A stretch of 64,000 nt of DNA from Zingiber officinale (Eukaryota; Streptophyta; Magnoliopsida; Zingiberales; Zingiberaceae). Positions 1 to 12,100 of the stretch are shown here, piece by piece. Positions within the stretch are counted from its first letter, which is position 1; each line of letters opens with the position of its first letter. The notes under the pieces are model-generated. The model saw nothing but the letters and a program-made list of their open reading frames with translations, was not told where the DNA came from and searched no databases. The stretch covers positions 74,002,715-74,066,714 of the forward strand of contig NC_055993.1 of NCBI RefSeq assembly GCF_018446385.1. The letters are read 5' to 3'. The position numbers were made by a program, and so were the translations under genes.

Positions 1-194
1 ATAACGTTGTTTTTACAAAAAAAAAATGACAATACTTTTAAAGCGTTGCAAAAGCGTTGTCTTTGCTACAAATGACAACGCTTTTAAAGCATTGTTGTTG
101 AGCGAACTTTTAACAACAGTGCTTTTAACAACGCTTTCTCAAGCACATAGACAACGCTTTTAAAGCATTGTCTATTAGCTTTTTTCTTGTAGTG
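1..194. mobile_element. CACTA transposon terminus (right end only)
   Basis: The stretch ends with CTTGTAGTG at 186-194, the reverse complement of the CACTACAAG terminus usual for plant CACTA (En/Spm) transposons. It is packed with short subterminal palindromes of the form ACAACGCTTTT...AAAGCATTGT. The rest of the element lies to the left of the window. It abuts the gypsy LTR that follows, so it probably inserted into that LTR. No transposase is visible here. Confidence 0.75.
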
Positions 195-1000
195 AGTGAT
201 TAAAATTTAAAATGAGTGGTAGTCAGGATCAGAGGAACGGGTCATTTTTATCGAGAATTAGTCCTTCACTCCCCGACACTAAGGTCTTCAATATGAATCC
301 AATCGATCAAAGAGTTGGTCGGACCCGAGGGTCGGACCTAGTGCTCTACTTATGGCGAGATAGTCAGTATATAGCAGGTTAGCCCAAAAGCCAACCAGGC
401 TTATCTAAACTTAAGGGATAGCTCCCTATTCGTTAAGTCACGCAACATCTAGTCAGTCGGCCCCTAAGTCGATTGGACTTGAAGAGACTTATTGCTCCGC
501 TCAGGGCCAAGACATAGGTTAAACCCGAACTACCCTAGCGTCGGTCGAGCATATAAGGTAATGGTATTTGAGGTATGATTCTCCACTACTATAGTATAAC
601 TCAATATATAGTTGTTCAACCCAATAGCCAGTCAAATCTATGGATCTCAGTTCATTTCTTATGTGTCAGTCTCCCTATATATAAATAGCTGGTCATAAGG
701 CCGGTCAGGTTTACACTGCTCAGTGCTACTATCTCATATATGTATACTCAAGGTAAAGACATAAAGTAATTCTCATTACAAACCCGTTTGGACATAGACC
801 CGATCAAACCTCTAGATCCCAGATCATTTCAAGGCAAGTCCCATAACATAGGGATGATAGGCCCAAGGGCCAATCGGATATCCTAGGGCTTGGATCCCCG
901 CTCTTCAAAGAAATGTATGTATACAATCGGTTGGCTAAAGATCCAGCTAGGCAATCTCAGTTGGCTAAAGATCCAATCGGGCTATATCTAGGGGACAACA

Positions 1001-2695
1001 TGTTGGTGCAATTGAATCTAGAATTTTGATATTTATTTTATAATATATTTAATGGAATCTAGTGAGATCAAGGTTGATTGGATGACTAGTTAGGGAAGGT
1101 GAGAAGTCTACCGAGTGACTAGTCCTAACTGCGGAACTACGGTTAGGCAAGGGAAGTCCTAGTCACAGTTAGACAAGGGAAATCTTGACAGATTGTGGAA
1201 ACTAGATAGGATTTGATAGGTCTAGAGGACTCGATATCGATCTGATGTTGAGTCCTAGCGAGTGAAGCGGGTGGTGAAAATCCTAGGAAGAGGTAACCCT
1301 AAGTATTGGTGAATGAAGTCAGGTGGTGAAAACCCTAGGGGGGAGATAACCCTAAGTCCTGGTGAGTGAAGCCAGGTGGAGAAAACTCTAGGGGGAGGTA
1401 ACCCTAGGTCTTGGTGAGTGAAGCCAAGTGGAGAAAACTCTAGAGGGAGGTAATCTTAGGTAGCAAGAAGTCTTGGAGGAGTAAACTCCATGCAAGGTTG
1501 ACGCGCGGTTGACCAAACTAGCGGATCTTAGTAAATCTAAGTTTAGCTTTACTATAGTATTTTGTATTATTATTATTGTTGTTGGCTAATTTAGTATTGC
1601 TGGAAAAGTCTTAGAGGATCAAGCAATCAAACACCGAGCAAAGAAAGTCCAAACAGGCCTGGAGGACCAAATGTTTGGCAAGTAAGTTGAGGTAAGAAAC
1701 TGGAGTGGAGCAACAGGGAAGTCATGTCCCGGGAATGGACAAACTTTAGGTCGCTGATCCAACTGAAGAAACTGGGAGATTTCTAAGTTGAGATCAAGAT
1801 AGGTCTTATGGTCTTTTCTTACTCATGCATCATTATACTACTATGCTAACTTTGTATTGCAGAGATATTATTTTTATACCATTGAACTAACTCTGTTTTA
1901 TAGAAACTGAAGGGATCAGTTGACCGAATAGGAGGTTTGGTCAACTGAACCAAGCTAATGTGGCAAAGTTCAGATCGTGTAGAGTAATCTTGGAAGTCAG
2001 GCGGATCGATAGACCAAACCTAAATAGGAAGGCGCGATCATATTAGATCTTTAGGAAAAAGGAAACTAAAGGATCAGTCGGTTAATCAATGTGATCAATC
2101 AAGCGATCAATTAATGCCCTTAATTACACGAAGATCGGATCTCGGCGAAAAAATAAAGGCTGGACGATTAGTCGACCGTGATCGGTCTATCGAAAGTATC
2201 AGTCGACCGACCCTTTTTCGGTCCACTGAATGTGTCTTATAAAAGGACCACAAGATCAGCATCGATAACAACTTCTTCTATGCAATCCTCTGCTAGTGCT
2301 CCTACTATTTTATGCCTCAAACTACACGTGCAAGCTGCTACGCCAAGAAGTGCCGACGTGATTCATCTTTGTCTTTGTCGTTATACTTTACATTTTAGTT
2401 TGCATTATTTACAAGAAGATAGTAGTGTGTTACTATCATTCTTTTAATTATACAAATTACTTCTTTCTGAAGGTTTTGGGAAGATGAATTATAGTGAATC
2501 TCTTAACGGTGTGATCAAGGATCGCGGGTCTTGAAGTAGGAGTTGACATAAACTTCGAACCAAGTAACCAAATGAGTCACTTGCTTTTATTTTTATATTC
2601 CACTGCTTATTATGATCTTTGTTTTCAATACAAAAAAGAAATGATTTCTAACTAGCGATATTCAACCCCCCTTCTATCACATTTTCGATCTTTCA
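1001..2695 (+). mobile_element. Solo LTR with 5-bp target site duplication
   Basis: The insertion begins TGTTGGTGCA and ends ATCTTTCA (TG...CA), and is flanked by CAACA at 996-1000 and 2696-2700. The homologous empty site is present in the second gypsy LTR near 17350. Its U5-like end has a C-rich run (TTCAACCCCCC) before the terminus, as in the Sirevirus-like LTRs further right. Length is 1695 bp. There is no internal region, so it is a solo LTR formed by LTR-LTR recombination. Confidence 0.85.
1251..1460. repeat. 52-bp tandem repeat, four units, inside the solo LTR
   Basis: Four degenerate units of about 52 bp start near 1251, 1302, 1355 and 1407. Each contains a GTGAGTGAAGCCAGGTGG-like core followed by AAAACYCTAGGGGGAGGTAACCCTA variants. 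Confidence 0.8.
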
Positions 2696-3286
2696 CAACA
2701 TTATCAGGGAATCAAAACAACCCATAACAGAATAACAGCTATTCACTAGAGAATATTTTGATATCTAACACACATATGCAATAGAACCTTCTTATGAGAG
2801 TGACTACTTAGTTTCTATCATTATGGCAGAGCTTACAAAAGACAATTCATACATGTGTAACGGAAGATTCCTCGGTGGAAGAATATACACCTTCTATTAT
2901 TCGACATCTTCCGACACTGAATATTCCTTATTGCATCATTATTTCAGATGTTATGAGAGATAATATAAAAAAGGGATTCTCTCCATTGTTGAGATATGCT
3001 TGAATATGCTACATTATGCTTTACTATGCTTAATCACGTACTCGTATCTACTGTTCATCTTCTCAACTTTTCGCTCAGCCACCATACTAACTTGAGCATC
3101 GAAGGGCCTACGTCAGGGACCCCCTTCCTAGTTCTTGCCTTAACATTTTGTTTACTCTTTTGAGTGTGCATAGAAAGGAGCTGAAAGGAGTGCCAGGCCT
3201 CATCATTTCTCCCTAGCAGAGTCATCTCCCAGTCAACAGTAGAGCCACCTGCCCAGCGTGACATCTCCACCGCTTTCAGACAAGAT

Positions 3287-4311
3287 CAAATTTGGAGTGA
3301 TTTGTGGGAACTTTACTTGAATCCAAAACATGGAGAAGAAAGAGGTTGGAAGACTCACTAATGTTACCTTGTCACAAAAAAAACTTGGAGCTGCTAATAG
3401 CTGCCTTAGCGTAGAAGTTAGTGTAGCAACAACAAGTAGTAGCCAAATGTCCTTTACAAAACAGCCCTACTATGTCAATAACAAGTCCTCACATCAAACG
3501 AGGGACCCAAGTGGAAGCCCCAACTGAGTTCCAACAAGTTCCTCCTCCTCTGGCAGGTTTCATCCAAGCACCTGCACAATCCAATAGCTTGTCGGCTACA
3601 CTGCTCTCCCCGGTTGCGTATCATAGGGCACTATTTTTGCACCCTATTCAACAATATGGGACGAGCAGAAAGACCCCCAAATATCATCTTCTAAAGGCAC
3701 ACTCACTTAGGACCTTTGAAAGAAGAAAGCGTTGATGGCTAGTATTTCCCTCGAACAGTGAAGTGTGTCGTTCTCTCAAGAAATTTTGGAAGACGGACTG
3801 CTGAGTTACTTCCGCCCTTTGATGATCAAAGAATATAGAGGAGCGACCAATTCGAAGATCATCTACTTAAATTTAAAAATACAATCATCCTTCATCAATA
3901 TACGGATGACGTCAAGTACCGAGTGCTCCTTACCACTCTCTCCAGCTCAGCACAAAGATGGTTCAATCGGTTCCCGGCTGACTCCATTTGCTGCATCAAA
4001 GATTTTCACAAAGCCTTCCTATACCACTTTACCAGTAGCAGAAGGTATCTAAAGACTAGTCTTTGTCTGTTCACGCTCAAGCAAGGGGCCAAAGAATCTT
4101 TGTGAGCATACATCAGGCGATTCAACCAAGTGGTGCTAGATGTTTCGTCTGCCATTTATGAGATATTAATAAGTGCTTTCTTCCAAGACATTTTAGAAAG
4201 AGAATTTTTCTGAACCCATGTCAAAAATCTCCCAAAGGACTTCAACAACTTACTGGGAAAAGTGGTCAAATACATTAATATAGAGAAAGCCTAGGCCACC
4301 CGGAAGGAGGT
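3287..4311 (+). pseudogene. Ty3/gypsy gag relic
   Basis: Read across frames, 3820-4310 gives a typical gypsy Retrotrans_gag domain: QRWFNRFPADSI, KDFHKAFLYHF, SSRRY, LFTLKQGAKESL, YIRRFNQV, then a decayed FFQDILEREFF. These match the family signature (RWFNxLP...F...HF...L..L.QG..ESLR.Y..RF). Frameshifts and in-frame stops (for example TGA after KESL) make it dead. It is cut off at about 4311 by the LTR of the neighbouring copia element. No protease, RT or integrase of this element is present in the window. Confidence 0.75.
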
Positions 4312-5384
4312 AGCCCGATGCGATGCATACTTAAATATATTTTGTAAACATGCACAGTAGAAGAAATAAACAATAATAAATTCTAATTTATTACATCACA
4401 CATACCACACGATACAACTCATGTGGACATAAGCATAGAATAAAATTTTTATAAATAACTAAATTATACTTGCGAGTTCGTTAACGAACTCTATAGTGTC
4501 TATCGGATGATCCAAAGTGGGAAGAAGATCGACAAAGCGACGCTATGCATCGCCTCTACTCATATTCACACCGCGAGCTATCTTTGAGATGACTTTGATA
4601 AGTCTAAGTTTCGTCCTCGCGAAAGGTACTAGCCTTGCGTGTGAAGATGGGCGATCCAAGAGAGGAATCGCGGTCTAATTCGTGTCCGGCGATCGAGACA
4701 ACCAAACGACATGAAAATATCGGCAAGCAACTATCACAAAGTTGCTATCTGGCAGTGACAAAGTCGTTGCCGATGGCTGTAGTCGACGGCAAAAGCCTCC
4801 ACTGGCTGGCGATGAGCCAACGGAAGGAGGTCGGATGGCATGTGGCTCTAGGAGGGCAACAGTGGCTCATGTATAGTAGCTATTGATGTTGTTCGACGGA
4901 GGACCATGCTGCTGTCAGTCGTGTAGCCAGTGGCAATGATCTCCAGGGTCAACAGGTGACCACTAGAAGACAGTAAATGGTTGACATCAATGTTGGCCGG
5001 TGGCACAGGCAGCGATGGCACCGACGGAAAGCAGCAGTTTGCTGTTGTTCGTGTTGGATGACAGTTGACAGGAAGGCATCAGACGTCTGTTGGTCAAAAC
5101 TACTCATGAACGCTAATGGAAGCTCCGCAGAATAGTAGCAACAAGTGTTGCTCGTAGGCGTACAGTGGCCAACAGCAGCAAGGCATCGCCTCTTGCTATT
5201 TGGGTAGCAACGTTGACTTCAGCTGGTGTGGAGCGGCTATTGGCTGGCGTCGGACGCTTGGCATCGGAGTAAGGTGGCACTGGCAAGAAAGAGCATATGA
5301 AGGCTGCTTTTCTCCTTCGACGGCAAAACACGGGAGAGAAGAAACCGAGAGAGAGAAAAACCCCCTAGGTTAATCATTAATCTC

Positions 5385-5388
<4 letters not shown>

Positions 5389-5439
<51 letters not shown>
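5389..5439. repeat. (AT)n microsatellite
   Basis: About 25 uninterrupted AT dinucleotides inside the left LTR of the copia element. The corresponding right LTR lacks it because it is truncated before this point. Confidence 0.95.
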
Positions 5440-5442
<3 letters not shown>

Positions 5443-6783
5443 TATATCCTTTAACCCACAATCCATACCAATAGCCTTAAGGTTAGTTTAAGACCAAACC
5501 ATATTTGGTTCAAAACCAAACAATCTTGATTCAAAACCAAGAACCCCTTTTAATTAAACCAAACTAATTTGGTTTATAATTAAATCAAAGAGAGTCCAAC
5601 TCATTTTCAAAAGACATGACTCATCCACGCTTCCGTTGCACCTAAGACTTTCTATATTTTCCCTTTGTCTGGTCTAACCAGATTTAGTCTCTTTCGATAT
5701 GAGAATCAAATTCTCAAACTCATTTTAAATCTTTTGGATAAACTCATAATGTGTGTGACCTTATAGGTTCTCGATTTATATTGGTCGTCCATAATTAACT
5801 ATTAATTAGGAAATGATCATGAGTCACACTTAGTAGTATATCATAATCCCCAATTAATTAAAAAATCACAGGTTGATCTCGGAACCACTTTCGAACCTTT
5901 CAGCCGCTACAATAAGTCATATCTTGTTCCTTTCACTCGTTTTATATCCACTTGGTTCAAGATATAGTCTATGTGTCAGACCCCACTAAGTTGACTATGT
6001 CACACTGAGCCCAAGTAATACTTCCCCATCTTGTGGATTCAAATTACTCTAACATATGTTTAAGAGTGCAATACTCTTAATATGTAATACTTTGGTCAAA
6101 GACTTTGAGTAATTATCTTGACGAGTGTCTATAAGATATACGTCTCCTCACAAGGAGTGGTGAATCCTCTATGGGCTATCCAAATATTATCGGACACTTC
6201 AACTTATATCCAATCATCTCCCACATCTCTAAGGAGATGCTTGCTTAAGATGTCAAAGTATAAGCCTCCATGACCAAGGTGACTTGAATACCTAGCTACA
6301 GTAAGAGCTTCATTGATATATTTATATATGTAGAAAACCATATGAAGTCTTACAGCAAGTCACTCCAATGAACTAGTTACCATAACTAGCATCTATGTTT
6401 AATTCTCAACATTCTAATGTCTCCAGTTAGTGAGAAATAGCTACTTAGACCAAGAAGTATAACTTATACTAGTCTATTAGAATCGATGATGTACGAACTC
6501 ATCAATTCATCGACTAAGAAATATCCAATACATTCATAATTGCAAATGTAGAGATATTCATAAGTTGTGATCCAATCACAAGTTCTCTCATGTTATGAGT
6601 CATATCGTGGACATTTAGTACGTGAGTTTAAGATTCAATCATATACATAAAGAATGTGCAGCCAAATAGTGAATCTCTATTTATCCAATAAATAGTATAT
6701 TCCATAAGGCAATTTGCCTTAGGACACCTCTCAAAAATTAATACTTTCACTTGGCCTAATGTCAATCGCCACGGTGTCCAACA

Positions 6784-8763
6784 CTGTAGGTTTCTACATG
6801 GTTCTCAAACTTGTTTTGAGGTAGAGGTTTCATGAAAGAATCCACCAGGTTCCTTTTAGTTAGAACTTCTCTCAATTTGTATTTCATTCCTATGCATGAT
6901 CTCTTGATCATATAATAGCGATGAAGCACATGTTTAGATCGTTTCTTACTTGGAACCTTTCCAATTTATTGTGCTTACATTTTAAGGTGAATACATGTCC
7001 ATGCTTGGACTTGGAATCATCTTTGTTCATCTGGAAACTGATATCAATATACCTATGTATAATCATATCACCTCTTCCATATACCAAGACCAAATCCTTA
7101 GTTTTTAAGGATTATCTTGACAGCCACCCAATGATCGATGTCTAGATCTGATTGATATATGCTCGTGGCATTTAAAGCATACGATATACCTGGCCTCATA
7201 TACAACATAACACACATGATTGATCCTATAGCTTACGCCAATGGATCTAACTCATGTGAATCCTCTCATTATATGTGCTTAGGCATATAGACTTCGAAAG
7301 GTGAATCTCGACCTTTCTTGGATTATGACATGCTAAACCATTTTAGCACTTTGTCTATATATGTAGACTATGAAAGACTAAGCAACGTATTCAATCTATC
7401 TCTATAGATCTAAATCCAACGAATATATGTTGCTTCTCTCATGTCTTTCATAGAGAATGTCTTGAATAACTAAACTTTAACTGACTGTATAATGAGCACA
7501 TCATTTCCTATAAGTAATATGTCAATAATATATAATACTAGGATTATGATTACACTACCACTAACCTTTATATACATGCAATGTTCATATGGATTTTTGT
7601 GAGAAATCAAATCTCATCCATGTCAGTTTTTTATCTTAAAAACTTACATGCACCCAATAGGCACTATACCTTCAAATGGATGCACAAAGTTCTAAACTTG
7701 ATTATACATGGAATCCATTGTTTGATTTCATGGTTCTCAACCATGAGTCCCTTTCTGAACTTTTCGAAACTCCTTTATAACTAGTAGGCTCCTCATCCAT
7801 AATGAATGACATGTCTCTTGATTCACTTATGAGAAATCCATATTTCTAGGGAATTAAACGTGCCCTACTTGATCTATGAAGTGGTGTGTATTAACAAGTT
7901 CAGTTGTTACCTTATCCCAATGAGTAATAAGCTGTGGGCCTAATCTAGGCATCTCTTTTGTGTCTATTGGAGTCACTTGAACTATAATTAGTTCAACCTT
8001 ATTCCCACTACTTTTCTTGCAAGAGAAACCCTTTTCTCTAGAAATATAGTACGCCTTGAAATAAATAATTTTGTTCAAAGGTATGATAGAATCAGTAACC
8101 CCTAATTTCCTTAGGGTAACCAATGAATAGATGCATATCAAACTTAGCATCTAGATTATCTGATATAGTCCTTCTTCACATAAGGACAACCTTATATATT
8201 TAAATAAGATAAATGAGGGTTTTACTAGTTCACTTCTCAAATGGTGTAGTAAAGACTAATTTAGTCGAGACTCTATTTAGCAAGCAAACAACTGTCTCGA
8301 CTGCGTAACCCCAAAAGGATTTTGGAAGAATTGCATGATTCATCATTGACCTAACCATATCTAACAAGGTTTGGTTTTGCCTTTCTAACACACCATTATC
8401 ATGTGATATGTAAGGTGGAGTCCATTGAGACAATATTTAATTGTCTCTTAGATAATCTTGAAACTCTTAACTTTAGTAGTCACTACCTCGATCGAATCAA
8501 ATTATTTTAATATTTTTGTCAAGTTATTTCTCTACTTCATTTTTGAACTCATTGAACTTTCTAAAGCCTCAAACTTATATTTCAATAAATACACATACCC
8601 AAATCGTGAGTGATCATCGATGAAGGTGATGAAGTAACTATAATCTCCTTGTGCATGAATTGACATTGGTCCACATACATCGGTATGTACAAGGCCCAAT
8701 CCATCATACTCTTGTTCACCTTTTCCATTAAAAGTAACTTGATCATCTTGCCTTTTAAGCATG
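6784..8763 (-). pseudogene. Ty1/copia pol relic (integrase core and RNase H end)
   Basis: On the minus strand, 8762-8532 reads HTDVCGPM, YFITFIDDHSR and YVYLLKYK, a copia integrase core. 8433-8230 reads ENGVLERQNQTL-like NDNGVLERQNQTLL followed by PKSFWGYAVETV, the next part of the integrase. Near 6860-6800 the minus strand reads DSFMKPLPQNKFENH, resembling the C-terminal end of copia RNase H (ADxxTKPLP). The reverse transcriptase between them is too mutated to read by eye. Stops and frameshifts are throughout, so the product is inactive. Confidence 0.7.
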
Positions 8764-9114
8764 AAGTGTATGTGATTCAGACATGCATATCTTACTTATT
8801 TGGCCAAGACGACAATGCCACGTGTAGAAAGCTAATTGATTATCTAATCTTTTACTATTATTTAGCTCACTTATGTCATTACATATATGTGAAATACACT
8901 CGGTATCCAATATCCAAGTGTATAAATAAATAATATGAGATCCTATCTTAAAGATATCAAAATGAGATAGGACATTGGATGTCTTTCTCTTCTTTATGGA
9001 CTCAAGATAAATCTTGTTGTTTCTTCTCCAATGTCCTATTTTACGGGTCCTTTGGAGCCAACTCTTCTTTCATCGCCTTGAGAATGATTCTCAAGTTGCT
9101 AAGCTAATCCAATT

Positions 9115-12100
9115 CACTACAACAAAAATATTAAACGACAACACCACAAAGACAATGGTTTTAGATGAAATTGTTATAAATTTGGTAAAAGATAACGGTT
9201 TCAGATAAAACTGTTATCTTTGAGCTCCCATAAAATACAAAAGATAACAGTTTTATGAAAATCATTGTCATTAAGCAACTTTTTTTTAAATCAACAACGC
9301 ATTTTACAATGGTTATCTAAAATTGTTGTCTTTAAGCGCTTTTTTAGGGGCTACAACAACAGTTTTGATAAAACCATTGTCTTTGACTTTATTTGTTTCG
9401 TCATTTCCCCCCTCGCAGTTTTTCTTTCCCTCTTTCCGTAAATCTTTTCGGCGCCTTTTTTCCCCTTCACGTTCCCAAATCCTAAGTTATTTTTCTTTCC
9501 CTCTCCTCATACAATCTCTTCACGCCATCCTGTCTACTGCTGGATCTTCCTCCACGACGGTGTGCTCTCCTCTCTTCCTGGTGAGCGGGTTTCTGAGCTC
9601 GACGAGGCCCTTTGACCTTCCACTGCTGCTTCTTTGGCTCGCAAAACCTTTTGATCGGACGAGCTGTATTTCTTCACCAAAGGTGGCACTCTTGTCTTCT
9701 TTGGATTTGTGCTTGAGCCATAGTTAAGGTAGATTCAAATCTACGAACCCTATTTCATTCATAATTTTTTAGTTTTGGAGCATGAATTTGTTACATGAAA
9801 TGCGGAGCTTTCCCATGTTTTTGAAGGTGATTTGGTAACCTCGAAATGTCATGCCTTTGAGGTGTGAAAGCCCTTTGAGTCCTCTCATTTCTATTTTTTT
9901 CTCAGGTTCCAGAAGAACTCAGATGGGGGTTGTTGGATGGGTTATGCCTAGCCAGGTGTTCTGATTTTTCTTAGTTATCGTGAGTTTTGAAGTGATTTAA
10001 CGGCAGTTGAAGGAAAAAAAATTCTTTTTTGGGGGAAAATGCTGGGATTTTATGTCCGACTCTACTAGGGTTCTTTGCGATATTTTATGGTTTAGTTGAA
10101 TGTTTTGGGCACTAGATGATGCGATTTGGGCGTGCTGTTTCTGCAAATGACAGTGCTGATTGGGTTCATTCCCATCCTTTTGTCATGGTTGCATGCTGAA
10201 GTGCTAGAGGTCTGGAACAACTCGAGGATTTTGAGAACGCAAGTTGCTTAATAGATTTCAGAATTCAGATTACTCTCATCAATTATCATTTCAAAATTCT
10301 GATGATGATCAATCTGTATCACACATTGTTCTATCCTTGATTCTTTTTTTCTCCATTTGCTAATTTTAGTGGCAGACCTGCAAATGGGAATTTCACCGTC
10401 TCTGATGACATTTTACTCGGGGGTGAAGCTAAAAGCCAATTGTTGGAGGGAGGCCATTTGCCGACATCTTCAAGAGCTCACAAACAAAACCCAGGACTTT
10501 TCAGATTTCTCGAATAAAAAATGGCTATCTTTCTCTTAAACTCTATGTTTGCCACTGTCACTCATAAGTGCACTTGTTTGATACCGCTAATTAGGTTTTT
10601 CATGATTGACAAGGATTTTCTGATAGAGAACCGATTCGATATTAAGAGCCGCGTAAGTATTTGCATGGTATTCTAGCTTAATAGAAAGAACTTGTTCAAC
10701 TACTGCATTGTTGGTTTTCAGATCAGAATTTGGAGCTTTCTTGGCTTATTTCTACCTATATGATAGAACTGATCTCTTTGGAGAATCCACAAAGGTTGTG
10801 TTTCTTCACGATCTACTAAAAGTGAATACATTCCAACTTTACACATTTAAAGTTTGTACTTCACAAATTATAAGATCACATGAACCACCCATAACCTCTT
10901 GACAATAGAGTGATTACTATACCAATCACATGCTCCTCTAATCTAGCAAAGTTTGCTGGACTGCACATATTCTTAAATAATTTCCTTTATTTGATTTTGC
11001 TTCTTCATTATTGATTTTTTTTCTAATATAATCTGGGTTTATTAATAGTTCATGAAAATAATTTACTCTAACGAAGAAATTGACGAAGTGAGATCCGAAT
11101 GGGCAGATTGCGTACTAGACTATATTCATTACTAGGTATAAATTACTAGACATTATAATTGATTTTTTTTTCATTCACCGAATTGTCTTCTATGACAGTG
11201 TTTATTGGAGATCTTTGATTTAGTAAAGTATATTGATTACACACAAATAATCAACTTTGAAATAGTCAAGACTTGTTGGTTAATCTTGATTAAGACTGAA
11301 GTTCATGCTCAAATTATAAGCTTCACCTCTGCTAAAAAAATAGTTTGGATTTGTAAGTTGTTATAATTCGTTGGTCTTTCTTGCAGAATAATTTGATTTT
11401 GTGTACTTTTTTAGTGAGGGTTAGTTTGAATAATCAACTAATTTTAATTTTGATTTCTGATACAAGGATATGAATTTAAGGATTTCAGTTTATTATCACT
11501 AAAAACATACATATGAAAGTTAATGTTAGCAATACCAAAATATCCTTGACTATAGTATTTAATATTAGTGTTTTAACTGTTGTGTGTTCCTTAATCAAAT
11601 GCAAACAATATTATAGATAATGTTTGACAGTTCAAGCAATTAAGTTTGGTGTCAAAAATTATACCATTGGTAAGGAAAAGTATTATACAATTTGACATGA
11701 ATTAACTAAAGGTTTGATATCTATGTTCCTGCATATTTTATTTACCTTGTGAACTTATTAGACTATAAGTTTTATTGCATAAGTTTATATTGAGTGTTCC
11801 CATTCTATTAAAATGCAAATAAATTTTCTCTACCTTTAAATAACACTTCAAAAGATGACTGAACTTCATTTGGGATCATTCTGAATCATTTTGTAAATTC
11901 TATGGTTGATGGTTTTCTTTTTATCCCTCTCTCATTTTAAAATTAGTTCTGAATTATGCTTTTCTTTAGTTCTTGTAACTACTTCTAGTTTTTATTACAT
12001 TAGTTCCTATTTTTAGACCATTAAACCTAACTCCCTCACTGTTGAAGTATAAATGCATGTGCATATTGTAGTTTCTTATGTCACTTTCTATAAAAGGTAA

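Larger units (their letters stand above)
205..3286 (+). mobile_element. Ty3/gypsy LTR, copy 1 (interrupted by a solo LTR)
   Basis: The segments 205-1000 and 2701-3286 align with one continuous stretch at about 16560-18251, showing that 1001-2700 is a later insertion. The left end is cut by the CACTA element. Directly after the LTR, at about 3289-3308, lies a degenerate primer-binding-site-like sequence ending TTTGTGGGAAC, and a gypsy gag relic follows. That order (LTR, PBS, gag) makes this the 5' LTR of a plus-strand gypsy element. No open reading frame of note occurs in the LTR. Confidence 0.7.

Noticed and set aside
3055..3270. 71-aa minus-strand open frame
   Set aside because: Inside the gypsy LTR, not conserved in the second copy.
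9323..9727. 134-aa open frame in the CACTA element
   Set aside because: Lies in the CT-rich leader upstream of the ATG at 9923; composition fits untranslated sequence, not a protein.
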